Source: Paenibacillus yonginensis (lineage in GTDB: Bacteria > Bacillota > Bacilli > Paenibacillales > Paenibacillaceae). Taken from it: a stretch of 64,000 nt of DNA. Of the stretch, positions 40,142-48,274 are shown in pieces; positions within the stretch are counted from its first letter, which is position 1; every line of letters begins with the position of its first letter. Where the stretch lies: the NCBI RefSeq assembly GCF_001685395.1, contig NZ_CP014167.1, forward strand, positions 3,229,501 to 3,293,500, given 5' to 3'. Under the pieces are notes generated by a model, which was not told the origin of the DNA, did no database searches, and was given only the letters and a program-made list of their open reading frames with translations. A program made the translations under genes and the position numbers.

Positions 40142-41887
40142 ATGAAATACGGGAAATATCACAACTATGACTTGGAGCCGGCATTGGACATCCAAGGCTG
40201 GGACAACCACGCCTTTTCAGGGTGGGAAGCCATCCGGAAAGAGTTGGGGCGTCATATGGATAAATGCCGCGTATTTGTTTTTGACCTTTATCCGGGTACA
40301 GACAAGGAGGAAGCAGCTAAGGAGCTGGCGCTTTTATCTCCGGCGCTGATGTTAGACTGTGAAACCTGCCTGTTGCCGCCGCAGCAGCTGGAACAGCTGC
40401 TTGCACTCAGCCTGCCGCAAGACCCCGTTTTCGGTGTCATGTTCTATGGCAGGTTGGAAAACTGCTTTGACCCCGACTCTCTGGATGCGTTGCGGACAGA
40501 AATCGAACGATCCGATGGCCCCATATTTCTCTATGGGACTGGTGCATCTCTTGTGACCAAAGGGGATATGCTGGTATACCTCGATTTGCCCCGTTGGGAA
40601 ATCCAGCTGCGCTATCGCCGGGGAATGACGAACTGGCTGGCCGACAATCCCGATGCGCCAATCTTGGAAAAATACAAACGTGGTTTCTTTGTAGAATGGC
40701 GTATTGCGGACCGTCATAAAAGCGAGCTGCTGGGGAGCTTGGATTATCTGATCGAAACCACCTCACCGGGCCATCCAAACATGGTTTCCGGGAACGCCTT
40801 CCGGTCCGCTCTCAAAACGGCCGCTTCGCGGCCATTCCGTCTGAAGCCTTATTTCGATCCGGGTGTATGGGGCGGGCAGTGGATGAAGGAGAATTTCGGG
40901 CTGCCCGAGGGACCGCCGAACTATGCCTGGAGTTTTGATGGTGTTCCGGAAGAGAACAGCCTCCAGTTTCGTTTCGGACAGGTTACCTTGGAGATTCCGG
41001 CCATTGACCTGGTGTTGTTCTGCCCCCGCCATTTGCTGGGTGAGCGGGTCCATGCCAGGTTCGGAGCAGAATTCCCGATCCGGTTTGATTTGCTGGACAC
41101 GATAGAGGGCGGGAATTTGTCCCTCCAGGTCCATCCGCTGACCGAATACATTGGGCAGACCTTCGGGATGCACTATACCCAAGATGAGAGCTACTATATC
41201 TTGGACGCCGCTGAAGACGGAGATGCCTGTGTTTATCTAGGACTAAAAGAGAATGTGGACAGCAAACGCATGGCGAGCGACCTGTACCGCGCGAAAAGCG
41301 GCAAGGCGCTCTTCCCGGCAGAGGAGTATGTGAACAAAATCCCGGTCAAAAAACATGATCACGTGCTTATTCCTGCTGGCACTATCCACTGCTCGGGCAA
41401 GAATACCATGGTGCTGGAAATTAGCGCCACCCCTTATATTTTTACTTTTAAACTTTGGGATTGGGGCCGCATGGGCCTGGATGGTCTCCCCCGCCCCACC
41501 CATCTGGAGCACGGGTTAAAGAATATACAATGGGATTGGGATACTCCTTGGGTAAAAGAGAATCTCATTCATCAAGAAGAGGTGCTGGAGGAATCAGGGC
41601 ACCATAAAGTGGAGAGAACAGGCCTGCACACCCGGCAATTCATCGATACTTTCCGCTACACCTTTTCTGAGTCGATTGAGATTGCCTGCAAGGACAGCGT
41701 ACAAATGCTGAACCTTGTGGATGGCGGGCAGATTACGATTTCCAGCAAAACCGGCGCATTTCCGCCTTTTGACGTACACTATGCCGAAACTGCCGTTGTC
41801 CCGGCAGCGGTGGATGCTTACTCGATCCAGCCCTCGGGAATTTCAGAAGGGGAGACGGTCATGATCATCGTTGCATCGGTCCGCTAA
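40142..41887 (+). CDS. Class I mannose-6-phosphate isomerase-like protein with N-terminal extension
   Basis: 581 residues from the ATG at 40142, 10 nt after GAGGAG; the ATG at 40124 overlaps that site. The C-terminal half has the type I phosphomannose isomerase zinc site: SLQVHPLTEY, DESYYILDA and IPAGTIHCSGKNTMVLEIS. The first 220 residues (FVFDLYPGTDKEEAAKELAL, FLYGTGASLV, LVYLDLPRWEIQLRYRRGM) are not part of the standard 320-residue enzyme and look like a nucleotide-kinase-type fold without a clear Walker motif. It is last in the operon and would convert mannose-6-phosphate to fructose-6-phosphate. Confidence 0.82.
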   Translation: MKYGKYHNYDLEPALDIQGWDNHAFSGWEAIRKELGRHMDKCRVFVFDLYPGTDKEEAAKELALLSPALMLDCETCLLPPQQLEQLLALSLPQDPVFGVMFYGRLENCFDPDSLDALRTEIERSDGPIFLYGTGASLVTKGDMLVYLDLPRWEIQLRYRRGMTNWLADNPDAPILEKYKRGFFVEWRIADRHKSELLGSLDYLIETTSPGHPNMVSGNAFRSALKTAASRPFRLKPYFDPGVWGGQWMKENFGLPEGPPNYAWSFDGVPEENSLQFRFGQVTLEIPAIDLVLFCPRHLLGERVHARFGAEFPIRFDLLDTIEGGNLSLQVHPLTEYIGQTFGMHYTQDESYYILDAAEDGDACVYLGLKENVDSKRMASDLYRAKSGKALFPAEEYVNKIPVKKHDHVLIPAGTIHCSGKNTMVLEISATPYIFTFKLWDWGRMGLDGLPRPTHLEHGLKNIQWDWDTPWVKENLIHQEEVLEESGHHKVERTGLHTRQFIDTFRYTFSESIEIACKDSVQMLNLVDGGQITISSKTGAFPPFDVHYAETAVVPAAVDAYSIQPSGISEGETVMIIVASVR

Positions 41888-41942
41888 GTTCGTCCCGCCA
41901 GAAAATCACGGGTTTATCAAGATCTTTATGTAAACTCAATTG

Positions 41943-41962
41943 AGTCCCCCTCTAGGGGGACT
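41943..41962 (+). terminator. Hairpin after the mannoside operon
   Basis: AGTCCCC and GGGGACT form a short GC-rich stem 55 nt after the isomerase stop. No long T run follows on the plus strand (TGGTGTTTCT), so termination may be weak. Confidence 0.45.
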
Positions 41963-42009
41963 TGGTGTTTCTAACGTAAGTAGTTGCCGACTCGATCCGG
42001 AGCTGCCCG

Positions 42010-42495
42010 TTAAGGCAGATCCGGTTTCATGAGACCTTTACCAATAACGTTTGCAGATACAGGCTTCTTGCCTATTTCTCTTGACCAAACCGATAATTGT
42101 CCCATGTGGTGGATTTGATGGGCGATGATATGGCGCATGACTTCACCCCAAGTGTCTATAGCCAGCGTTCCATCAGACTGAAGGTCATAAAGTGGACGGT
42201 TCTCCATACTGTCGTCCCAAGATTCAACAAACTTCTGTACCTCTGTGCGGAATTGGGAATCTAAACCTCTTACTTTTTCTAGTGTTTTATATTCCTCAAA
42301 ATCTTCCTGGAAGTCTTCCTTCCCTTGCAGTAATCGAATCCAGCTCCACTCAACATCCGCGATATGGAACAAAGTCTGCAGAATATTCCCAACACCGCCT
42401 GTTCGCTGCCGAATCAGTTCATCATACGATACCTCTTCACACCATGCGTACCATTGTTCCCTTACCATCCAGTTATAACGGAAAAATATCTCCAT
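42010..42495 (-). CDS. DinB-family protein
   Basis: 161 residues from the ATG at 42495, which follows GGGGGA at 5 nt; the frame is open to 42543 without a better site. It is a four-helix DinB/YfiT-type protein with metal-binding histidines in LFHIADVEWSW and HIIAHQIHHMGQL. These proteins include thiol transferases (bacillithiol-dependent) and stress-induced proteins; the exact activity is unknown. It is monocistronic and convergent with the mannoside operon. Confidence 0.85.
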   Translation of the reverse strand: MEIFFRYNWMVREQWYAWCEEVSYDELIRQRTGGVGNILQTLFHIADVEWSWIRLLQGKEDFQEDFEEYKTLEKVRGLDSQFRTEVQKFVESWDDSMENRPLYDLQSDGTLAIDTWGEVMRHIIAHQIHHMGQLSVWSREIGKKPVSANVIGKGLMKPDLP

Positions 42496-42715
42496 GTTGT
42501 TCCCCCTGCGAATGATCATTTGCCTTAGCTTTAGTCGATACAAATTGGTTTAACAGTTTGGTCTAAACCCTTATATAAATCTTAAATGCATAAAATATTA
42601 ATAACAATAGCTCACAAAACACTTTCCAAAAATCACGGAGCAATAAGTATTTCTTGAGTGTTTTCACTCTTATTCATGGATTCATCATCTTTCCTATGTA
42701 GTTCGTTTTAAAATT

Positions 42716-42946
42716 TCAAACCTTCTTATCCACGTTATTGCCTTTATTCTGATCAGCAATGGTTTTCCTCAAAAGTTCCAGCTGCTTTATTAATTCATGA
42801 TGCTGACTTTGGAGGTTTCGAATTTCACTTTCAGTAGTGGCTAACACCGAATGATTAATAGCTGTTTTTATAACTACATACAAAATGAAGCAGCTGATAA
42901 AAGTGAAAATGATCCAAAGTAAAATAGCCATAAAAATACCGCCCAT
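42716..42946 (-). CDS. Small membrane protein with coiled-coil tail
   Basis: 76 residues: one N-terminal membrane helix (AILLWIIFTFISCFILYVVI) followed by a heptad-like stretch (ESEIRNLQSQHHELIKQLEL). The ATG at 42931 after GGGCGG is an alternative start. Such short anchored coiled-coil proteins are common in Paenibacillus but have no assigned function. No operon partner is obvious. Confidence 0.55.
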   Translation of the reverse strand: MGGIFMAILLWIIFTFISCFILYVVIKTAINHSVLATTESEIRNLQSQHHELIKQLELLRKTIADQNKGNNVDKKV

Positions 42947-43097
42947 CTTCAGATTGATTAAATAAATAGTTAATGACCTGAATTTCGATTAACTTTAATA
43001 TATTCACGAAAAATGAGCCCGCTTAGATTGTTCTGTCCTCGGCCGGGTCGTGTGAGTCTGGTCTTCTCCATTTATCAATATCCTGTCACTTATAAAT

Positions 43098-43637
43098 TCA
43101 TAAAATGATTTGCTTCCTCAATTCAGTAATATATTCATATACATCCTCTATCTCTTTAATCCCTTTAATTCTTTCTTGTAGCAACCTAACTATAAAATTA
43201 AGCTCGTTTTCTCTGGGATAGATCTGGTCCACGTAATAAGCATTATAATCCTTTATAAAGTCTGACTTACTTTTATAAAACCTAAAGCGCTCCAGAACAT
43301 AAAGCTCTTTAATGCTAATGAATAGGGATAACAAATCCTTAAGGTTCCTTGCAGCTAAATTGACTTCATATCCAAAGCGCATAGGCTGTATAAAAAGTAT
43401 AGGCGCTTCTTCCAAGTCTACAATCGAACCTCTTGACGTATAAAAAGCAAAGTGATCCCCATCTACACCGGTTCTTCCAAATAGGATAGAGTCATCCGGA
43501 GTACAAGAATATCTATGTTCATCATCAAAATTTATATACAAACCTATATAATCATCTATTGTCCGGCCGTAGGTTGTGCTCAATTCTCTATCCAGCAGCA
43601 CAAGCTTTTCCAAGGTTTCAGGCATTGGGATCCGCAT
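43098..43637 (-). CDS. Hypothetical protein, possibly SUKH/SMI1-like
   Basis: 179 residues, starting at an ATG after GAAGGGA. The central segment YSCTPDDSILFGRTGVDGDHFAFY resembles the TPxD...F..TG.DG.HF motif of SMI1/KNR4 (SUKH) immunity-like proteins. The C-terminal part is helical. The neighbouring genes are a lipoprotein and a DUF2500 protein, with no toxin gene adjacent, so an immunity role is only a suggestion. Confidence 0.5.
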   Translation of the reverse strand: MRIPMPETLEKLVLLDRELSTTYGRTIDDYIGLYINFDDEHRYSCTPDDSILFGRTGVDGDHFAFYTSRGSIVDLEEAPILFIQPMRFGYEVNLAARNLKDLLSLFISIKELYVLERFRFYKSKSDFIKDYNAYYVDQIYPRENELNFIVRLLQERIKGIKEIEDVYEYITELRKQIIL

Positions 43638-43673
43638 CTGTGAATTCCCTTCATCAGGTAATTTACTTGCTAG

Positions 43674-44111
43674 TCACTCCCGTATTTCAACTCCTAATTC
43701 CTGCTCAGTAATGATTTTGAACCTCTTCAAATCCAGGTTGAGGGCTAAAATCCCCTCTTTGTCCAAACCTTGGGTATCTACGTTAAATGAACCTTTAATT
43801 AGCTCTTCCGAACCGCCAGTGATGGTTTTATTCACTTCGTTTATAAGGGGAGTTCTGTCTAGTCTACTAATAAGATCTTCCTGTAGAATAGGTTCAACTG
43901 ATTTAAGGGTTATACTTCGCCCCGTTTTGTTCCAAATGTTAAAGCTATAAGAAACCACTGTAAGATCTAATTCTCCACCGTAACTTGTAGTCAGTCCACT
44001 CATTACAAGACCATCTTCTACTCGATCTTTGCTTAAATTACTGTTGCATCCGTATAAACTGAAAGATGATACTATAATAATTACTAGAAGATTGAATTTT
44101 AGCTTCCTCAT
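43674..44111 (-). CDS. Small lipoprotein of unknown function
   Basis: 145 residues with a signal peptide and lipobox LYGC (Cys22). The mature part (DLTVVSYSFNIWNKTGRSI...) has the look of an extracellular beta-sandwich of the FxLyD or DUF4352 kind, but no firm family match can be made. It begins 22 nt after the stop of the DUF2500 gene, so the two are probably co-transcribed. Confidence 0.65.
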   Translation of the reverse strand: MRKLKFNLLVIIIVSSFSLYGCNSNLSKDRVEDGLVMSGLTTSYGGELDLTVVSYSFNIWNKTGRSITLKSVEPILQEDLISRLDRTPLINEVNKTITGGSEELIKGSFNVDTQGLDKEGILALNLDLKRFKIITEQELGVEIRE

Positions 44112-44133
44112 TGGCTCCCTCCCCTTAAAAGGT

Positions 44134-44526
44134 CTACAAAGAATTCTGCTGCGATCGTATAAATTCTTTAAATCTAGTTCCTTGATACCGGAGTTCCCCT
44201 TGATCGCCTATTGAAATCAATCCAAAATCTTTGTCTCTCAAATATATTCGAGTATGGTCTTCAAATTCAAAGGTGATGTAATAATTTGTACTGGTACTTG
44301 AATCTCCAGAACCTCCCCATACTTCTGTTCTCTTATCGATAACGTTACATTTCTTCTGTACTATTGCCGAAGCATTATTTGAAATCCAGGTAGATAGACC
44401 TTTTATGATGATGAAGACAAACCCGCCAATTACTATAAAGAAAAGTAATCCTATAAAGATCCGGGCAAATAAGGGGATCTCTTGAAAGAAATCGAAAAAG
44501 CTATTAGGTTCACCAAAATGATTCAA
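44134..44526 (-). CDS. DUF2500-like membrane protein
   Basis: 130 residues with one membrane helix (IGLLFFIVIGGFVFIIIKGL) followed by a small beta domain: VIDKRTEVWGGSGDSST, YYITFEFEDHTRIYL, GDQGELRYQGTRFKEF. That order is typical of DUF2500 proteins, whose function is not known. It precedes the lipoprotein gene in the same direction. Confidence 0.75.
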   Translation of the reverse strand: MNHFGEPNSFFDFFQEIPLFARIFIGLLFFIVIGGFVFIIIKGLSTWISNNASAIVQKKCNVIDKRTEVWGGSGDSSTSTNYYITFEFEDHTRIYLRDKDFGLISIGDQGELRYQGTRFKEFIRSQQNSL

Positions 44527-44642
44527 CGTGTCTCCCCCTTCCTTTTAATATCACCTGCCATCAACAGCAGTTATATTTTACCTTTATTTACATCTGCGTA
44601 CAATCATTCTTATTGTGTCTTTTCTTCTATGTAAAAAGTTTC

Positions 44643-45355
44643 TCATGGTTTAACGTATCGAAGTATTTCGAGAGGTCAATCTCTACCGCATAGCTATATC
44701 CTTGTTCCGCATAGCTCTTCACTCTTAGGATGGCTTGCTGGGCACTTCGCCCTGGTCGATAGCCATAGCTTCCTTCCGAGAACAACGGCTCGAAGATACC
44801 TAATTGCTGAGCTATCGCTTGCTGGATGACTCGGCTACCACAGTGGGGATCCCCAGTTTGCGTACGCCACTTCCATCTGGTTTGGGGATTTCTTTGCGTC
44901 TTACCGGACTCGGTTTATACGTTCCTTCCCGGATGCGACCTAGCAGCTCTTCTCTATTTTCTTGCAACCACCCTAGCGCGGCCTCTACGGTCATCCTATC
45001 GATTCCGGTACTATGGCTTCTGCTGACTTCTCACAGCAAGCTTTACGCCGTCTTTCGGATTTTTTTCCTACTCCACGTCCGTGAGATCTCCCCAGGTAAG
45101 AGCGATAACTTTCCCCTCATCTATCTGCCACATTTACATGATGTGACTCGGGCAGTATTGGATTTCGCTTTGATATGCAAGCTCGTCCGTCCCACCATGC
45201 CTTGTATGTGATTTCTGTTCGTCAGACCGAGGTTTTGCCTCCGGCTTCCTTCAGATTCCGTCTCACGACGGACACCCTTGCCTTCAGCTAACAGTTCCTA
45301 CTGCCAAGCCTGTAGCGGACTTCCACCGCCGAGTTATCGCCCATGCCGGGCGCAC
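44643..45355 (-). mobile_element. Group II intron fragment A (5' part, truncated RT)
   Basis: The minus-strand 5' end at 45355 reads GTGCGCCCGGCATGGGCG, a group II intron start. It continues through the structured 5' domain into a reverse-transcriptase N-terminus (MTVEAALGWLQENREELLGR, RRKEIPKPDGSGVRKLGIPT), with stops and shifts, and is cut at about 44643. It is nearly identical to the 5' part of copy B (47491-48204). It lies 4 nt after the T run of a terminator hairpin, as group IIC introns do. Confidence 0.85.
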
Positions 45356-45359
45356 ATGC

Positions 45360-45406
45360 AAAAAAGCCGATCTCTGCACGAAGAATCCATGCAAAAATCG
45401 GCTTTT
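45360..45406 (-). terminator. Terminator that preceded intron fragment A
   Basis: On the minus strand AAAAGCCGAT pairs with ATCGGCTTTT, followed by further T. It would end transcripts from the small membrane-protein gene at 45623 and is the likely target structure for the intron. Confidence 0.75.
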
Positions 45407-45622
45407 AAAAACACATTATTCAATTTCCATTCGCACATACGCATGCGGTTCAAGTAAAGCTTTTATCAGAGCGTCTCCGTACTCTTCGTCCCTTGTCTCC
45501 AGCAATTGGGAGTTTAGAGGTAGAAATAATTACAAGGACTTTATAGCATTTAAATAAAAATGATGCAAACATACACTCGATAAAAAGCACTAATTTGTCA
45601 ACTAATAAAAAAAGCAGCACTA

Positions 45623-45859
45623 CTATTCTTTTTTTATTTCTGCCCAAATTAAATAAATGACTCCTAAGATCAAAGCTATTATTTCTGGAAGAACAGAATA
45701 GGTTTTGGTAACACTTAAAGCGTAGTCAAACATCCCCTCACCAATAACCCCATCTTTCCTTCCCATGATTGCTGCCACAAGCAGATGCACGCTATTTCTA
45801 AAAATAAATAGCACCGCCGCAATGCCCAATAGTGATATTCCTGCACCACGTTTTTTCAT
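45623..45859 (-). CDS. Small membrane protein (78 aa)
   Basis: Two hydrophobic segments: ISLLGIAAVLFIFRNSVHLLV near the N-terminus and IIALILGVIYLIWAEI at the C-terminus, with a polar loop between. The ATG is preceded by AGGAGAGC. No family is recognised and there is no operon partner; its terminator appears to be at 45360-45406, after 220 nt with no visible gene. Confidence 0.6.
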   Translation of the reverse strand: MKKRGAGISLLGIAAVLFIFRNSVHLLVAAIMGRKDGVIGEGMFDYALSVTKTYSVLPEIIALILGVIYLIWAEIKKE

Positions 45860-46109
45860 TAAGCTCTCCTAGTTAGTTCTCCCTAAAAAAAGGGATTTTT
45901 TCTTTCGAAAGAAATGAAAACTCCTATAAGAGGAATCATTACTGTAACACAACAATACGAACAAAGAGTCACGTCGAACTCCATACTAAATGTTAGATTC
46001 GACGTGGCCACTCAAAATCCCTTCTTTGAGATGATGTATCTCACAAAACAACCAACTATATATTTGGGACAGCCTTTAATACCCCGAAAAGCCTTTCTAA
46101 CCTCAATGA

Positions 46110-46889
46110 TCAGGCAGGCGGAGTGCTACCTTCCTTTACTGTGTAGATGCCATCTGGTAATCCAGCATTCCCTGGTCTTGCAGCATAAAGATCAAGAAAA
46201 TATGTTTTGTTTACCAGGTTTACATTAGAAAATCCATCAAAGTTCCAAACTTCTTCATGCATAGTTCCCCATGAGTTATCCATATATGGCGTGAATTCCA
46301 TCCAAGAATATCTTTTGGGAGGAATTCTTTGTGAAATCGAGTCAGAATTTGTAATAGTCTTGCTCCATGAAGCTCCAAGAGAAGTGCTAGCACTAAAGGC
46401 ATCTTCACCATAAGAAGTTGAAAAAGAGACATTGGCAGAATATCCTTGAGAAGCCGAGAAAGTAATTGTTCTTGTAACCTCATTAGAGGTTTCATTATAA
46501 ACAGCAACAGAAATCCTTCTAGTTAAATTATAATTGTAAACACCGAATGCACGGCCTGATTCTGAATAATAACTGTAATCTTGTAGTGCAAATGGAGTTA
46601 TTGTATTATTATTTTCATTTTTTGAAACCTGTGGATTGAAAATCTCAGATTTCAGACTATTTTTCTGTGACTCTATGGATTGTAGTTTTTGCTCATTTTG
46701 GCGAAGAAGAAGATTATACTCCTCTTTACTCAGCTCTTTTTGTTGACCATTTTCAACCAAAAATATTCTTGTTACTTCTGTATCATCAGATACTGCATCT
46801 TTCCCTTCAGCAAGAACCGACATGGAACTGGCAGAAAATACTGTTACCAGCAAAACGAGCATTACTGGTAATTTTAGTACAGCTTTCAT
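46110..46889 (-). CDS. Secreted protein with beta-pore-former-like composition
   Basis: 259 residues with a Sec signal peptide (LPVMLVLLVTVFSASSMSVLA) and probable cleavage before EGKDAV. A charged linker is followed by a Ser/Thr-rich stretch with alternating polarity (TITFSASQGYSANVSFS, DAFSASTSLGASWSKTITNS) and then a turn with IPPKRYSWMEFTPY. This pattern recalls aerolysin/ETX-MTX2-type pore-forming proteins, where a Ser/Thr-rich hairpin precedes a conserved Pro-Pro region, but the match is by eye only. It could also be a cell-surface protein of another kind. The ATG follows GGAAG and a possible promoter lies near 46950. Confidence 0.5.
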   Translation of the reverse strand: MKAVLKLPVMLVLLVTVFSASSMSVLAEGKDAVSDDTEVTRIFLVENGQQKELSKEEYNLLLRQNEQKLQSIESQKNSLKSEIFNPQVSKNENNNTITPFALQDYSYYSESGRAFGVYNYNLTRRISVAVYNETSNEVTRTITFSASQGYSANVSFSTSYGEDAFSASTSLGASWSKTITNSDSISQRIPPKRYSWMEFTPYMDNSWGTMHEEVWNFDGFSNVNLVNKTYFLDLYAARPGNAGLPDGIYTVKEGSTPPA

Positions 46890-46992
46890 CTCTCAACTTC
46901 CTTTCTTCTCCATATTTTTAAAATACATTTCATAAATAGGATAATATTGACTTTAATATATTTCAATATCTTTTTTGTTAAAATTTAGATTT

Positions 46993-48204
46993 TCAGTAAA
47001 AAACATAAAACTCAGCCAATATCTTTGTTAACTCTTTCAGTTTCTTCTTTGCTTTGGCTAGGGCATCCCGATGTGTGCGGATATACATGCCGCTTCCGCT
47101 CTTCCCTAGGGCAAAACCCAGAAATTTGAAATGCTTCTGCGCAACCACGCTCACCACTTTGCTCTTCTTCGCGTTCATCTGGAGTCTTAACTTGTTCTCT
47201 AGATACTTTCGGCTCGTCTCAAGTAACCGGGTGCCTGCCCGTTTACTTTTCGCTAGCACCACGATGTCATCTGCATATCGGATCACGTTCACTCCTCGGC
47301 TTTTCATCTCTTGGTTAAATTCGTTCAAGTAGATGTTCGCCAGAAGCGGGGATAGAGGCCCTCCTTGCGGAGAGCCTTCTTCCGTTTCCCGGCATATTCC
47401 GTTTTCCAGGACTCCGCTTTTCAAGTACTTCTTAATGAGGTCGGTTACTCGCTTATCCCGAATCTGTTGTCACAGAAGCTTCATCAGTAACTCATGGTTT
47501 AACGTATCGAAGTATTTCGAGAGGTCAATCTCTACCGCATAGCTATATCCTTGTTCCGCATAGCTCTTCACTCTTAGGATGGCTTGCTGGGCACTTCGCC
47601 CTGGTCGATAGCCATAGGCTTCCTTCCGAGAACAACGGCTCGAAGATCGGCCCTAATTGCTGAGCTATCGCTTGCTGGATGACTCGGTCTACCACAGTGG
47701 GGATCCCCAGTTTGCGTACGCCACTTCTGGTTTGGGGATTTCTTGCGTCTTACCGGACTCGGTTTATACGTTCCTTCCCGGATGCGACCTAGCAGCTCTT
47801 CTCTATTTTCTTGCAACCACCCTAGCGCGGCCTCTACGGTCATCCTATCGATTCCGGTACTATGGCTTCTGCTGACTTCTCACAGCAAGCTTTACGCCGT
47901 CTTTCGGATTTTTTTCCTACTCCACGTCCGTGAGATCTCCCCAGGTAAGAGCGATAACTTTCCCCTCATCTATCTGCCACATTTACATGATGTGACTCGG
48001 GCAGTATTGGACTTCGCTTTGATATGCAAGCTCGTCCGTCCCACCATGCCTTGTATGTGATTTCTGTTCGTCAGACCGAGGTTTTGCCTCCGGCTTCCTT
48101 CAGATTCCGTCTCACGACGGACACCCTTGCCTTCAGCTAACAGTTCCTACTGCCAAGCCTGTAGCGGACTTCCACCGCCGAGTTATCGCCCATGCCGGGC
48201 GCAC
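46993..48204 (-). mobile_element. Group II intron fragment B with broken reverse transcriptase
   Basis: The minus-strand 5' end at 48204 (GTGCGCCCGGCATGGGCG) starts a 1.2-kb intron copy. The RT begins near 47843, is frameshifted soon after (RRKKSPNQKW versus RRKEIPKPDG in copy A), has an in-frame TGA near 47470 (LLMKLL-stop-QQIRDKRV), then continues intact through EGSPQGGPLSPLLANIYLNEF and the catalytic YADDIVVLAKS. It stops at 46993 in the thumb region, so maturase domain, D5 and D6 are missing. It is therefore immobile. It follows directly the GH31 terminator. Confidence 0.88.
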
Positions 48205-48206
48205 AT

Positions 48207-48246
48207 AAAAAAAAGCGCCCTTCCGATTCACTCAGAAGGACGCCTT
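48207..48246 (-). terminator. Terminator of the GH31 operon
   Basis: On the minus strand GGCGTCCTTC pairs with GAAGGGCGC (one G-U) and is followed by eight T, ending two nucleotides before the intron 5' end. Confidence 0.85.
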
Positions 48247-48274
48247 TCACTTCTGGCACTAACCAGCCTTCACT

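Noticed and set aside
44804-45211. Plus-strand frames over the intron copies (also 47743-48060)
   Set aside because: They are antisense to group II intron RNA and RT; their identity in both copies reflects the duplication only.
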